Part shown: in pieces, positions 1-7,704 of the stretch
Layout of the letters: every line of letters starts with the position of its first letter
How positions within the stretch are numbered: the first letter of the stretch is position 1
NCBI GenBank assembly: GCA_002712305.1
Contig: PATE01000048.1
Span: 27,597 to 43,095 of the forward strand
DNA: 15,499 bases
Direction of reading: 5' to 3'
Source: Gemmatimonadota bacterium
GTDB taxonomy: Bacteria > Latescibacterota > UBA2968 > UBA8231
The notes under the pieces: generated by a model
The model's database searches: none
What the model saw: only the letters and a program-made list of their open reading frames with translations
Told to the model about the DNA's origin: nothing
Made by a program: the position numbers and the translations under genes

Positions 1-742
1 GGAAGGGACGCTGATCGTCGCCGATGATTCTATCGAGGCCTCACCCAATCTCGTGGCTGGTGCCAACGAAACAGGTTTTCACATCCGTAATGTGAACTAC
101 GGACGTGATTGGCAGGCCACCGTCATCGATGATATCGCCCTGGCCGAAGAAGGACATGCCTGTGCTGACTGTGGCACCGCCCTGCGCACCGTTCGCGGCG
201 TGGAGGTGGGGAATATCTTCCAGTTGGGTACGCGATACACCGATGCGCTCGGTGCCAGCTATCTCGATGAGAATGGCAAGGCGCAGTCGGTGATCATGGG
301 CTCATACGGTATCGGTATTGGCAGACTGCTCGCCTGTGTTGCGCAGGAATACAACGACGATGCCGGGCTTCGGCTCCCCGTCACCGTTTCACCCTTCGAG
401 GTTCACATCGTCTCCCTGGCCAAGGGCGAATCCGAAGCGGCCACGATGGCCCAACGGCTCTACGACGAGTTGTCCGACCAGGGTGTCGACGTCTTGCTCG
501 ACGATCGAAAAGAGAATCCGGGGGTGAAGTTCAACGACGCGGATCTGATCGGCTGCCCCCTCCGAGTCACCGTGGGTGATCGCGGCTTGAAGAAGGGCAT
601 CGTCGAGATCAAGCCAAGGGATGCGGAGGCGCCAGAGGAGGTCCCGGTAGATCAGACGATCGAGCGCATTGTCCAGGCCTTGAGATCATTGCATGAGGCG
701 ATACAGGCTACGGTTGTCGAGGTGCCCTACCACGACGCCTGA
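1..742 (+). CDS. proS: Prolyl-tRNA synthetase, C-terminal part (5' end outside window)
   Basis: The enzyme charges tRNA-Pro with proline in the cytoplasm. The reading frame is open from base 2, so the gene begins before the window. The visible part holds the end of the class II catalytic core: GVEVGNIFQLGTRYT, then motif 3, GSYGIGIGRLL. The anticodon-binding domain follows, with PFEVHIVSL, LLDDRKENPGVKFNDADLIG and the strand ending in VGDRGL. A CADCGTAL segment just before the core resembles the CxxC stretch of long bacterial ProRS enzymes that carry an inserted editing domain; that domain would lie upstream. The C-terminal 35 or so residues after EIKPRD are less conserved. A GTG at 53 is internal and not a start. 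The gene ends 45 bases before a strong hairpin, so it is probably the last gene of its transcript. Family assignment is secure. Confidence 0.97.
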   Translation, partial: EGTLIVADDSIEASPNLVAGANETGFHIRNVNYGRDWQATVIDDIALAEEGHACADCGTALRTVRGVEVGNIFQLGTRYTDALGASYLDENGKAQSVIMGSYGIGIGRLLACVAQEYNDDAGLRLPVTVSPFEVHIVSLAKGESEAATMAQRLYDELSDQGVDVLLDDRKENPGVKFNDADLIGCPLRVTVGDRGLKKGIVEIKPRDAEAPEEVPVDQTIERIVQALRSLHEAIQATVVEVPYHDA

Positions 743-787
743 TCGCTCCACTGAAAGAACCGCCGAAGAGTGGTTTCTGCACACAGA

Positions 788-822
788 AAAGGGGACACTG
801 ACCTTGAGTCAGTGTCCCCTTT
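788..822. terminator. Bidirectional intrinsic terminator between proS and the MotA-like genes
   Basis: A perfect 15-bp stem (788-802 pairing with 808-822) encloses the five-base loop CTTGA. The stem begins with A residues and ends with T residues, so each strand gives a G+C-rich hairpin followed by a short U run. It lies between two converging genes (proS stop at 742, MotA-like stop at 847) and can serve both. Confidence 0.9.
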
Positions 823-846
823 CTCGATCTCTACCCCAACCTCAGA

Positions 847-1266
847 TCAGCCAGCGGCGCGAGATCTGAGTCTGGTCTGTAGTGGCAGAGCGACAGCATA
901 AGCCACAAACAGACCATAGAACACGGTGAGCAACGCGATGGCCATTCCCGGCCCTAAGGCAGCTGGATCGTCCATGTTCTTCAGCATGAGCACCAGCCCG
1001 ATGATCGTACCGATCCCGCCCATAGCCTGGGCATAGATGCCGGTGTGTTCCCAGGCGTCCGCCGCGGCGGTGAGTTGCTCTGATGTGGCATCGGCCGAAA
1101 AGACAGCACCGAACATGTTGCCAACGCCCTGACCAGCGAACAGCAGCAGGGCGAGCGCTCCCGGGATCACGAAGATGAGGGAAGGCGCGTCGATGAAGGA
1201 CGACAGGTTGCTGCCAATTCCCACCATGAGAGACACGAGGATGAAAATGAAGCCGAGAAGTCGCAT
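847..1266 (-). CDS. Minimal MotA-like proton-channel protein (copy A, 139 aa)
   Basis: This is a MotA/PomA-type inner-membrane stator or channel protein. The diagnostic part is residues 83-131: GGIGTIIGLVLMLKNMDDP, then LGPGMAIALLTVFYG and a last helix ending LPLQTRL. It closely matches the third and fourth helices of PomA-like stators. Hydrophobic stretches at about 4-18, 28-45, 82-95 and 104-128 give four predicted helices. Family members are usually 250-290 residues. Here the cytoplasmic loop between helices 2 and 3 is only about 35 residues and the C-terminal cytoplasmic region is missing. The ATG has AAAGGAGA at a normal distance (complement of 1273-1280). It starts 16 bases after the stop of a paralogue, so the two are cotranscribed. 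No MotB, TolR or ExbD partner is visible. Whether it drives flagella or energises another envelope machine cannot be told from sequence alone. Confidence 0.82.
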   Translation of the reverse strand: MRLLGFIFILVSLMVGIGSNLSSFIDAPSLIFVIPGALALLLFAGQGVGNMFGAVFSADATSEQLTAAADAWEHTGIYAQAMGGIGTIIGLVLMLKNMDDPAALGPGMAIALLTVFYGLFVAYAVALPLQTRLRSRAAG

Positions 1267-1282
1267 GAGAGATCTCCTTTTC

Positions 1283-1801
1283 TCATCCGGTGGTGGCGAA
1301 GGTGAGTGCGAGAATCGAATACATGCTGATCGAGAGCAGTGCCGACAGGAGGATGGCGAACGTGGCGCCTCTGCTGGCTGAGGCGTCTCTCTCGCCCGGC
1401 GTAAGCTTCGTCTGCAAGGGCAGGGCGATGACGAAGGCCAGGATGAGACCGTACATGACTGTCAGCAGGCTGATCGCCATCCCGGGCCCGATGGCAACGG
1501 GATCGTCCAGGTTCTTCAACATGATGATCCAGCCCGTCATCGTGCCGAGGCCCCCCGCAGCCAGACCAGCCATCCGAGCGGTCTTCCACCCCGCGGCGGC
1601 ACGGCTCGCCTCCTCGGGGGTCAGAGAGCCCGCGTTGATACCTCTGAGCATGAGGGGGATGTCGGCGCCCGACATGAGCAGGGCGCCGAGGGTGAACCCG
1701 AAGACGATGAGGAACGACGGTGGATCGATCATCGCCGCCAGGTTTGAGCCACTGCCGACCACAAGCAGGGCAATGGCGAGAAGGAATCCGACGATAGGCA
1801 T
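1283..1801 (-). CDS. Minimal MotA-like proton-channel protein (copy B, 172 aa)
   Basis: This is a paralogue of the following gene and aligns to it without gaps over residues 1-131, including GGLGTMTGWIIMLKNLDDP and IGPGMAISLLTVMYG at the same positions. It shares the same four predicted membrane helices and shortened cytoplasmic loop. Unlike copy A it has a C-terminal extension of about 40 residues. Residues 131-145 are polar and 146-169 form a fifth hydrophobic segment. The ATG at 1801 is preceded by AAAGGAG (complement of 1810-1816) at eight bases. It is first of the two-gene unit and lies 164 bases from the SDR gene upstream, far enough for its own promoter, though I could not identify one. 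The pair may form a hetero-oligomeric ring, which is inference from duplication and linkage. Confidence 0.82.
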   Translation of the reverse strand: MPIVGFLLAIALLVVGSGSNLAAMIDPPSFLIVFGFTLGALLMSGADIPLMLRGINAGSLTPEEASRAAAGWKTARMAGLAAGGLGTMTGWIIMLKNLDDPVAIGPGMAISLLTVMYGLILAFVIALPLQTKLTPGERDASASRGATFAILLSALLSISMYSILALTFATTG

Positions 1802-1965
1802 GGGACAGGCTCCTTTCCAGGCGACAGGCTATGGGTTCGTTGGTGGCAGACGACATCACCCGGTCTGGTGTTCGCCCGCCAAGCCAAAGCTACGATCAGC
1901 CCCCAGGGCTCTGGCAAGGACAATTGGCCAGCCCACCCGCCTTCCAGCCAAAACTAAGGGTGCTC

Positions 1966-3405
1966 TTATTCTCGATTCGCCTCAGGCACATGCGAAACCT
2001 GCTGCGGCTCGTAGCCGATGGCACGTTTAGCCTGGTCCATGTCGTATAGGGGCCAATCGCTGGCTGAGACGCCGAAGACGACTTCGTATCGCAATTCAGG
2101 CTGCAGGATGGCTCGCTCAAACAGGTGCACAGTGTCTGCATGGCCCAGCTGATGGGGGTGCTCCGGGTCGGGGCGATCTGGTTTGAAATTGCCGATGCGA
2201 ACCGAAACGAAGGACAGGTCGTGCCGGTTCGCATACATGTGACCCAGCCCCTCGCCGAAGACCTTGCTGATGGAGTAGTAGCTATCTGGGAGCGGATACA
2301 TGGCATTGGTCCGCTGGTTCTTCCGGCCATAGGGGCCGAGCAGCCCGGCGCGACTGGCGAAAACAAATCGTGAGACACCGGCCTGGCTTGCGGCATCCAT
2401 CATCTGGAAGGTCCCGTCGAAATTGCACGCCATGACTTCGTCGAAGGGAGACCCACCCGACGGAACCCCCGCCAGATGAATGACGGCGTCCACGCCATCC
2501 ATGGCCCGCCGGCAAAGGTCGGGATCGGCCACATCGCCGACGATGTGGTCCGCAATATCTGGCATGGCTACCCGGTCGACTCCGCGGATCTGATACTTCT
2601 CTCCGAGACCGGCCGCCACGACGGAGCCGATATTGCCACCCGCACCCGTCACGAGAACCCGTTTGGGCTCACGCCACGGCAGAGGCTCGATCTGATCTTC
2701 TGTGTCGGTCTTGCGATCCTCCATGGGGACATGGGATACATCCTGCGGATCGTAGCCAATCACCCGACGCCCGTGGTCAACGTCATACATGGGCCAGTCT
2801 GAGTCTGAAACACCAAAGACGACTTCGTACTTCACGCCAGGATGTGTGATCGCTGCCGTGAAGACTCGAACACAATCGCCGTGGCTCAGTTGGTGCGGAT
2901 GTTCAGGAAGATCGCGGTCGGGGTTGAAGTTGCCGATCCTGACCGAAACGGCTTCCATCTCGAATCGCGAGGAGTACATGTAGCCCAGTGCTTCTCCGAA
3001 GGTCTTGCTGATGTCATAGAGGCTGTTGGGGCGGGGCAACATATCCATCGTCCGCCGCAGCCCGCCAGGGTAGCTGCCCAACAAGCCGGCACGACTGGAA
3101 AAAGCGATCCGTCGAACACCAAGTTCATGGGCCGCCTCGAATACGTTGTAGCACCCGACATAGTTGTTGTTCCGAATCTCCGGCCAGGGACGCGTCCCTG
3201 GATTGCCTCCCAGGTGAACGACCGCATCGACGCCCTCAACGGCACGCCGCACGAGGTCGAAGTCGCCGAGATCTCCGATGACCGTTTCGTCGAGATCCGG
3301 CATCTCAACGATGTCACTGCCACGAACCCGGTGCCCCTGACGTTGAAGTCCCTCGGCGACGAATCGACCGACCTTGCCGGCCGCACCGGTCACAAGTACG
3401 TGCAT
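1966..3405 (-). CDS. Tandem fusion of two uronate-dehydrogenase-like SDR domains (NAD-dependent epimerase/dehydratase family)
   Basis: The 479-residue protein is two complete extended short-chain dehydrogenases in one chain. Domain 1 (about 1-230) has the nucleotide-binding GAAGKVG at 7-13, Asp31, Asp45, a candidate catalytic Ser104 in FSSRAG, and YDISK at 130-134. Domain 2 (about 248-479) repeats these: GAGGNIG at 254-260, Asp277, Asp291, Ser351 in FASRAG, and YSISK at 377-381. Both end with PEHPHQL, YEVVFGVS, SDWP, IGY and SHVP in the same order. Single-domain relatives include uronate dehydrogenase (hexuronate plus NAD+ to the aldarolactone), which fits the Asp ending the second beta strand. 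The substrate is not proven. Both active sites look intact. The ATG at 3405 has AAGGAGC (complement of 3411-3417). It follows the CPBP gene by 19 bases, so it is probably cotranscribed with it. Confidence 0.88.
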   Translation of the reverse strand: MHVLVTGAAGKVGRFVAEGLQRQGHRVRGSDIVEMPDLDETVIGDLGDFDLVRRAVEGVDAVVHLGGNPGTRPWPEIRNNNYVGCYNVFEAAHELGVRRIAFSSRAGLLGSYPGGLRRTMDMLPRPNSLYDISKTFGEALGYMYSSRFEMEAVSVRIGNFNPDRDLPEHPHQLSHGDCVRVFTAAITHPGVKYEVVFGVSDSDWPMYDVDHGRRVIGYDPQDVSHVPMEDRKTDTEDQIEPLPWREPKRVLVTGAGGNIGSVVAAGLGEKYQIRGVDRVAMPDIADHIVGDVADPDLCRRAMDGVDAVIHLAGVPSGGSPFDEVMACNFDGTFQMMDAASQAGVSRFVFASRAGLLGPYGRKNQRTNAMYPLPDSYYSISKVFGEGLGHMYANRHDLSFVSVRIGNFKPDRPDPEHPHQLGHADTVHLFERAILQPELRYEVVFGVSASDWPLYDMDQAKRAIGYEPQQVSHVPEANRE

Positions 3406-3424
3406 GGAATCGCTCCTTGGCGGT

Positions 3425-6400
3425 TTAGCTTGATTGTCGTTCGAGGGGGCGTCTTGCCCAGATCCACAAAGAGCCCAGGACCGTCACGCCGATCAGAATC
3501 CACACCCCGCCCTGCCACTGCAGTGTCGTGCTGCTCTGCAGCAGCAGCAGTCCGGCACCTTTAGCAGTGGTGGTGACAAAGGCGGCCAGACCATACGCCA
3601 GCAGATTGTCACGGAAGAACTGGGACAGGGCAAACGCGTACACGGCGGCGATCAGGCACGACCGGCCCAGGGCGACGAAGAACTCGATCGGTGTGTAGGC
3701 GCTTGCCCCCGCACTCGCACCGTAGAAAGCGAGCAGGGCAACGATGATGATCGAAGGACGGCGGATGACGCGGCAGGCGTAGTACACGACCACGGCGATC
3801 CACAGCGGTGCCTGCAAGGCACTGCTGAGCGCTGAAACAACGCCCGACAGCACGGGAATCACGTCGGACAATTGGCCGGGCACAGCGGGGCCGTGGATGG
3901 GGACGCTGTCTGGCAACACGCCCACAAGCCACTTCGACCACCGGTCGGCACAGAGGCTGGCGGCCCCTGCCAACAAGGACAAGCCAATCGCATCCGGCAG
4001 CCAGGCCCGAAGTGTCCCACGGCTGAGCGTGCCAAGGGTTCCCGGGAACAAAGAGGCGAACAAGCCGGAGCCGGCAATGAGCACGAGACCCATGAACAGC
4101 GTCGCCATGATCGTGACGACGGCCTGGATGATACTGAACATGCCCATAGGAATCTGCGTAGGGTAGAACACGAGGAACGTGGGTAGACCGTTGAGGAAAG
4201 CCACGAGAAACAGCGTGGCCCCGATGCCACCATACCAGATTGGTCTGCGCCACTGGATCGTTCCCACACGGATGCTGGCGATAAGCAACCACAACATGTG
4301 GAGGCCGAGCGCGGCGACACCGGCGCGGGGAATCCATTCCAACGCAGTGCGCCAAAGCGTGCTCTCGCGCCGATCTCGCAGCCACTCTTCTGGCAGCTTG
4401 ATCGAACGTTCAAGATCGGCAACCGAATCTCCGGCGATGTGAACATCGTAGCGGAGTCGCGAATCCTCAACGCGGCGTGGATCCCCTTCGGGTGTCTCCC
4501 AGGCAAACCAATGGTCTCTGCGACCATCGAGTTTCTCCGACGAGACATCCTTCACTTCGAGGGCCGACGCGTCGATGCCGAAGTCGGACAATGCCTGCAG
4601 GGCGATGGCCTTGGCCTCTGCTTCGGTCAGATCGGCTCCCTCGGCGTTTTCCGGCAGCGTGTGCTTCACGCGATAGAGGGTTGTGTCATGGGGGAGGAAA
4701 GAGAGGGTCCACTCCTCCTTTTCTCCTGGTTCGAAGAACCGAACCGACCATACTGCTGTCGCCAGTTCGTTACCGAAGGGTGACAGCGCAACGTCGAGAC
4801 CGACTCGCTCGGCACGATACTCGACGGCCTGACCATCCCACTGGGCCTGAGTGTGTGCAACCGACGTATATCGATCGACATCTACACCGGACTCGCGCAT
4901 CCAGGCGATGGCCGTCTGCTCGGCGTCCTCAGCGGTGAAGGCGATGTCGAGGTCGGGAAGGGCGGGGTCTGGTTCGGTGAAGAACACGACAGCACCGAGG
5001 GTCACGCCAGCGACACCCCACAGCCATCGTCGTCTACTCAGGGGGTGATAGATCGGCGTTGGGTCGCTGCCTTCCAGGATCTGCGCCTCCGGACTCATTG
5101 GAGTCGCACGCCCCGCGTGGACCGGCGTCAAAGCCGGGGCGGCGTCCTCGCTGTTGAGCAGAGATCCCGGGTCAATGAAGTAGTGGCGTCTCGCATACAG
5201 GATGATCGCCAGGATGAGAGGCAGAAGCATCAGGCCCACCGACAAGGCCGCAGACAACACGTAATACGTGTTGCTCGAGCGCAACAGAATCAGCGCCGTA
5301 TACAGAGCATCGATGGTATAGTGCCAGACCAGGGCCGGCAGAAGTCCCCACCGCAGCACGATATAACCCACCACGATACCGGCCAACGACACCTCAAGGC
5401 CGCGGATCCAGAAGGGTTGCTGTGGGTAACCCGCGTGGGCGAAGCCCCAGATCACGGCGGCGACGACAACGGCTAGCCAGCGATGCTTCATGAAACGATG
5501 GAAGAAGGGGATGGAGAATGCCCTGGAAATGAATTCTTCCTGGACGGCGGGCAACCAGCCGATGAGCAGCACAACGACCCAGGGAATATGGGTGTTGATC
5601 ATCTCCGCATAGGGAATCTCGGCCGGCCCCCAGGACCCGAAGCGTTCGGCAATGAGATAGAAAACGACCTGGTAGGCGACGAATCCCGCCGTCATCGTGA
5701 GGCCGAGAATGGTCCCGATCAGGAAGCGCTTGGTTCGGATGCCGTCGGGCTGGAACTGTTCGGATAGACTGATCTGATCGGCGAAATACTCACGATACAG
5801 CGGTTCGGCACCGGCGGTGAGGAAAGCGACGAACAGGGCCTCCACGAGAGCTGTGGCGAAACCCAGCAGCACATTCTCGGTCATGAAACTCGACAAGGTC
5901 CCTGTCGTGTCGAAACCGAAGGTGATGACTGGCAGATTGTTGAGATTGGCGAGAAAGGAGAGGACGAAGGTGATCACGCCAAAGGCGATAACCAATCGCC
6001 AGCGTACGTCCTGAAGTCGAATCCGACCCACCAGCAGGATCGCCATGGCGACGATCGTAAAGAAGAGAAACAGTTGCGCCACGATGCCTGTCGTGAGATT
6101 GCGCGAGTACATCTCGTCGAAATCGTCCTGCCAGGCCTCCGGGATCTTGAGGAACTCTTCGTAGCCGCCGACAAGATCGCCCTGCACGATGACGCGATAT
6201 CGATATGTGGCATCGGACGTGCCGTCGGTTTCGACCTGGAAGCCGGCCAGTTTCCAGGTGAAGGTGTGGTCACTGCGCTCTGGACGCTGTGTCGTGCCTG
6301 CCTCGACGAATTCGAGACTCACCAGGTCGTGTCCCATGGCGTGGATGAGAAACTGCTCGGCCTGGGCCCGGGCCTGTTCCTGTGACAGACGGGCGCCAGG

Positions 6401-6817
6401 CGCCTCCTCGTCGATTTCGTGTCGAAAGCCCACCAGATCGCCGGTGGTGGTGATCTGAACGCGTAGCTCGTCCTTCTCGCGTTCCTTGAACCACCGATGG
6501 GACCAACGCCAGAGTCGGACCGGGTTGTCGATCAGGTCGCTGGCGCCCTGAAGTCCCAACTCGAACTCGAGAAAGGTCTTCGCATTGTTGTCGAAGTTGA
6601 AGATCGCTGCGTGGTGATAGTCGCTCAGATCGAAGCCGCGATGATCGAGGAATGACGCCGCGTGCGAACGGGCTTCATCCCGAGTCAATCGAAAGTCGAT
6701 CGTCGCTTCGGGAAAGGCCTGATAGAAGTAGTGGGTACCGACCACGAGGCTGACGACGGTGATCGCCAGACATGCGAGGATCAGTCGTACGTCACCTCGA
6801 TCGAGTCTTTGTTCCAT
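3425..6817 (-). CDS. Giant CPBP-family intramembrane glutamic endopeptidase with a degenerate second half (1130 aa)
   Basis: CPBP (CAAX protease/Abi) proteins cleave substrates inside the membrane. Residues are numbered from ATG 6817. The catalytic set is in the first half: Glu427-Glu428 with Arg432 (EEFISR), WGFAH ending at His461, and His499 in the helix LVWHYTID. Ahead of these lie an N-terminal helix and soluble alpha/beta repeats that start with LTRDEARSHAASFL and LSQEQARAQAEQFL. After about residue 600 the same plan recurs: a membrane helix, FTAEDAEQTAIAWM, LTEAEAKAIALQAL, IKLPEEWLRD (compare LKIPEAWQDD in the first half) and many helices. The EExxxR and His motifs are missing there, so the second half is probably non-catalytic. 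An upstream in-frame TTG at 6877 is unlikely as a start because it lies inside the proposed -35 box. AGGAG sits three bases before ATG 6817. The substrate is unknown. Confidence 0.85.
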   Translation of the reverse strand: MEQRLDRGDVRLILACLAITVVSLVVGTHYFYQAFPEATIDFRLTRDEARSHAASFLDHRGFDLSDYHHAAIFNFDNNAKTFLEFELGLQGASDLIDNPVRLWRWSHRWFKEREKDELRVQITTTGDLVGFRHEIDEEAPGARLSQEQARAQAEQFLIHAMGHDLVSLEFVEAGTTQRPERSDHTFTWKLAGFQVETDGTSDATYRYRVIVQGDLVGGYEEFLKIPEAWQDDFDEMYSRNLTTGIVAQLFLFFTIVAMAILLVGRIRLQDVRWRLVIAFGVITFVLSFLANLNNLPVITFGFDTTGTLSSFMTENVLLGFATALVEALFVAFLTAGAEPLYREYFADQISLSEQFQPDGIRTKRFLIGTILGLTMTAGFVAYQVVFYLIAERFGSWGPAEIPYAEMINTHIPWVVVLLIGWLPAVQEEFISRAFSIPFFHRFMKHRWLAVVVAAVIWGFAHAGYPQQPFWIRGLEVSLAGIVVGYIVLRWGLLPALVWHYTIDALYTALILLRSSNTYYVLSAALSVGLMLLPLILAIILYARRHYFIDPGSLLNSEDAAPALTPVHAGRATPMSPEAQILEGSDPTPIYHPLSRRRWLWGVAGVTLGAVVFFTEPDPALPDLDIAFTAEDAEQTAIAWMRESGVDVDRYTSVAHTQAQWDGQAVEYRAERVGLDVALSPFGNELATAVWSVRFFEPGEKEEWTLSFLPHDTTLYRVKHTLPENAEGADLTEAEAKAIALQALSDFGIDASALEVKDVSSEKLDGRRDHWFAWETPEGDPRRVEDSRLRYDVHIAGDSVADLERSIKLPEEWLRDRRESTLWRTALEWIPRAGVAALGLHMLWLLIASIRVGTIQWRRPIWYGGIGATLFLVAFLNGLPTFLVFYPTQIPMGMFSIIQAVVTIMATLFMGLVLIAGSGLFASLFPGTLGTLSRGTLRAWLPDAIGLSLLAGAASLCADRWSKWLVGVLPDSVPIHGPAVPGQLSDVIPVLSGVVSALSSALQAPLWIAVVVYYACRVIRRPSIIIVALLAFYGASAGASAYTPIEFFVALGRSCLIAAVYAFALSQFFRDNLLAYGLAAFVTTTAKGAGLLLLQSSTTLQWQGGVWILIGVTVLGSLWIWARRPLERQSS

Positions 6818-6847
6818 GGGCTCCTGTCCGTGCTCCTGCGGGCCGTT

Positions 6848-6877
6848 ACGATAGATCGGGTGAGTCAGGCGGGTCAA
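6848..6877 (-). promoter_or_regulatory. Predicted sigma70-type promoter for the CPBP-SDR unit
   Basis: Read on the minus strand, TTGACC (6877-6872) is followed after 18 bases by TATCGT (6853-6848). This gives 5/6 and 4/6 matches to the -35 and -10 consensus. Transcription would start near 6841, leaving a leader of about 24 bases that contains the AGGAG used by ATG 6817. This placement also argues against the upstream TTG start at 6877. Confidence 0.5.
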
Positions 6878-6903
6878 CTTTCTTTGTCGATCGACACCCG
6901 CCT
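6867..6903. promoter_or_regulatory. Inverted repeat across the divergent -35 boxes (candidate operator)
   Basis: AGGCGGGT at 6867-6874 and its exact reverse complement ACCCGCCT at 6896-6903 form an 8-bp inverted repeat with 21 bases between the arms. A ten-base palindrome, GTCGATCGAC (6886-6895), lies inside it. The arms cover or flank the -35 boxes of both divergent promoters, where a shared regulator could bind. No candidate regulator gene is adjacent. Sequence evidence only; chance is possible for either element alone. Confidence 0.4.
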
Positions 6904-6912
6904 TGTTACAAT
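6884..6912 (+). promoter_or_regulatory. Predicted sigma70-type promoter for the OmpA-methyltransferase unit
   Basis: TTGTCG (6884-6889) and TACAAT (6907-6912) are separated by the ideal 17 bases; the -10 box matches 5/6. Transcription would begin near 6919, downstream of the in-frame ATG at 6913. That favours translation from ATG 6958. Confidence 0.55.
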
Positions 6913-6957
6913 ATGAATGACCCTTCAGACACTCGAATCCCGCGGATCATCGATCGT

Positions 6958-7704
6958 ATGGTACGACCTCTCGCACGAGGAAGCGGCTTTGCCCTTCTCC
7001 TTGTCTTACTGCTCTACGGGTTCCCGCAGCCTGGGGTGGCTCAGTATCAGCCCCCTCGGATTCTCTACGTCCTCAACCCGCCAAGCACGGGGAATGAACC
7101 GAAAGGGACGCTCAGCGATCGACGCTATTACGTCGATCGGGGGGTGGAGATGAGCATCAACAAAGGGAATATCCTCAACGTCTACCGCGAGAAGCGACTT
7201 AATCCATCTGTGCCTCCGATCCGAATGTTGATCGGGACCATGGAGATCACCGACGCCAAGTCCGGGTCGTCGTTGGGCAGATTCTTGCCCAACCAAGCGG
7301 CCATGGCGCACCCGATCATCCGATATAAAACGGCTATGGTCTCCGACCTCGTTGTCCCACGGCTCGTGATCGATTCAGGCGTGTTGTTCGACCCGGGAGA
7401 CGCGACACTGAAAGCGGACGCAGCCGAGGAGTTCGCAAAGGTGGCGCGTTTCGTGGAGATGTTCACACCATCCAAGCTCGTCATCGAAGGGCACACGGAC
7501 TCCGATGGCGATGCCGAAGCCAACCAGGTCTTGTCCGAATTGCGTGCGAGAAGTGTCGTCGAATACATGATCGTCGAATTCGATTTTATCAATGCGGAAA
7601 TGATCGAGAGTCGAGGCTATGGGGAAGATCAACCTCTCGTTCCGAACGATTCGCCCGAAAACAAGACGCTGAATCGTCGCATCGAGGCCCTGGTCTGGGA
7701 GTAG
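6958..7704 (+). CDS. Exported OmpA-family protein with an FlgT-like middle segment
   Basis: The 248-residue protein starts with a typical signal peptide: MVRPLARGSG, a hydrophobic core FALLLVLLLYGF, and probable cleavage after PGVA at residue 28. The C-terminal part (about 135-245) is an OmpA-like peptidoglycan-binding domain, with FDPGDATL, EGHTDSDG at 177-184, LSELRARSV at 192-200, GYGEDQP at 220-226 and NRRIEAL at the end. The middle segment INKGNILNVYR followed by IGTMEITDAKSGSSLGR resembles the small beta domain found in FlgT-like and other envelope lipoproteins; I hold this loosely. It probably tethers an envelope structure to peptidoglycan in the periplasm. ATG 6913 is in frame, but it lies upstream of the predicted transcription start and would bury the signal peptide, so 6958 is preferred, though its ribosome site is weak. 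The methyltransferase start overlaps its stop codon. Confidence 0.87.
   Translation: MVRPLARGSGFALLLVLLLYGFPQPGVAQYQPPRILYVLNPPSTGNEPKGTLSDRRYYVDRGVEMSINKGNILNVYREKRLNPSVPPIRMLIGTMEITDAKSGSSLGRFLPNQAAMAHPIIRYKTAMVSDLVVPRLVIDSGVLFDPGDATLKADAAEEFAKVARFVEMFTPSKLVIEGHTDSDGDAEANQVLSELRARSVVEYMIVEFDFINAEMIESRGYGEDQPLVPNDSPENKTLNRRIEALVWE

Noticed and set aside
1802-1965. Possible sigma54 promoter (TGGC then TTGC) upstream of the MotA-like pair
   Set aside because: The spacing between the GG and GC elements is 12 bases, not the required 10.
1290-2030. 246-codon plus-strand frame across the MotA-like copy B
   Set aside because: Antisense shadow of a conserved membrane protein; it also crosses the intergenic gap without any start signal.
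2842-3564. 240-codon plus-strand frame opposite the SDR fusion
   Set aside because: Antisense shadow; it crosses the CPBP-SDR junction and shows no motifs.
847-6817. A single coordinated system of CPBP protease, SDR fusion and MotA-like channel
   Set aside because: The genes share a strand, but the 164-base gap before the MotA-like pair and the unrelated functions give no evidence of joint action.
6772-6957. Upstream extension of the OmpA-family frame
   Set aside because: It would place residues in front of a clear signal peptide and lies over or upstream of the predicted promoter.
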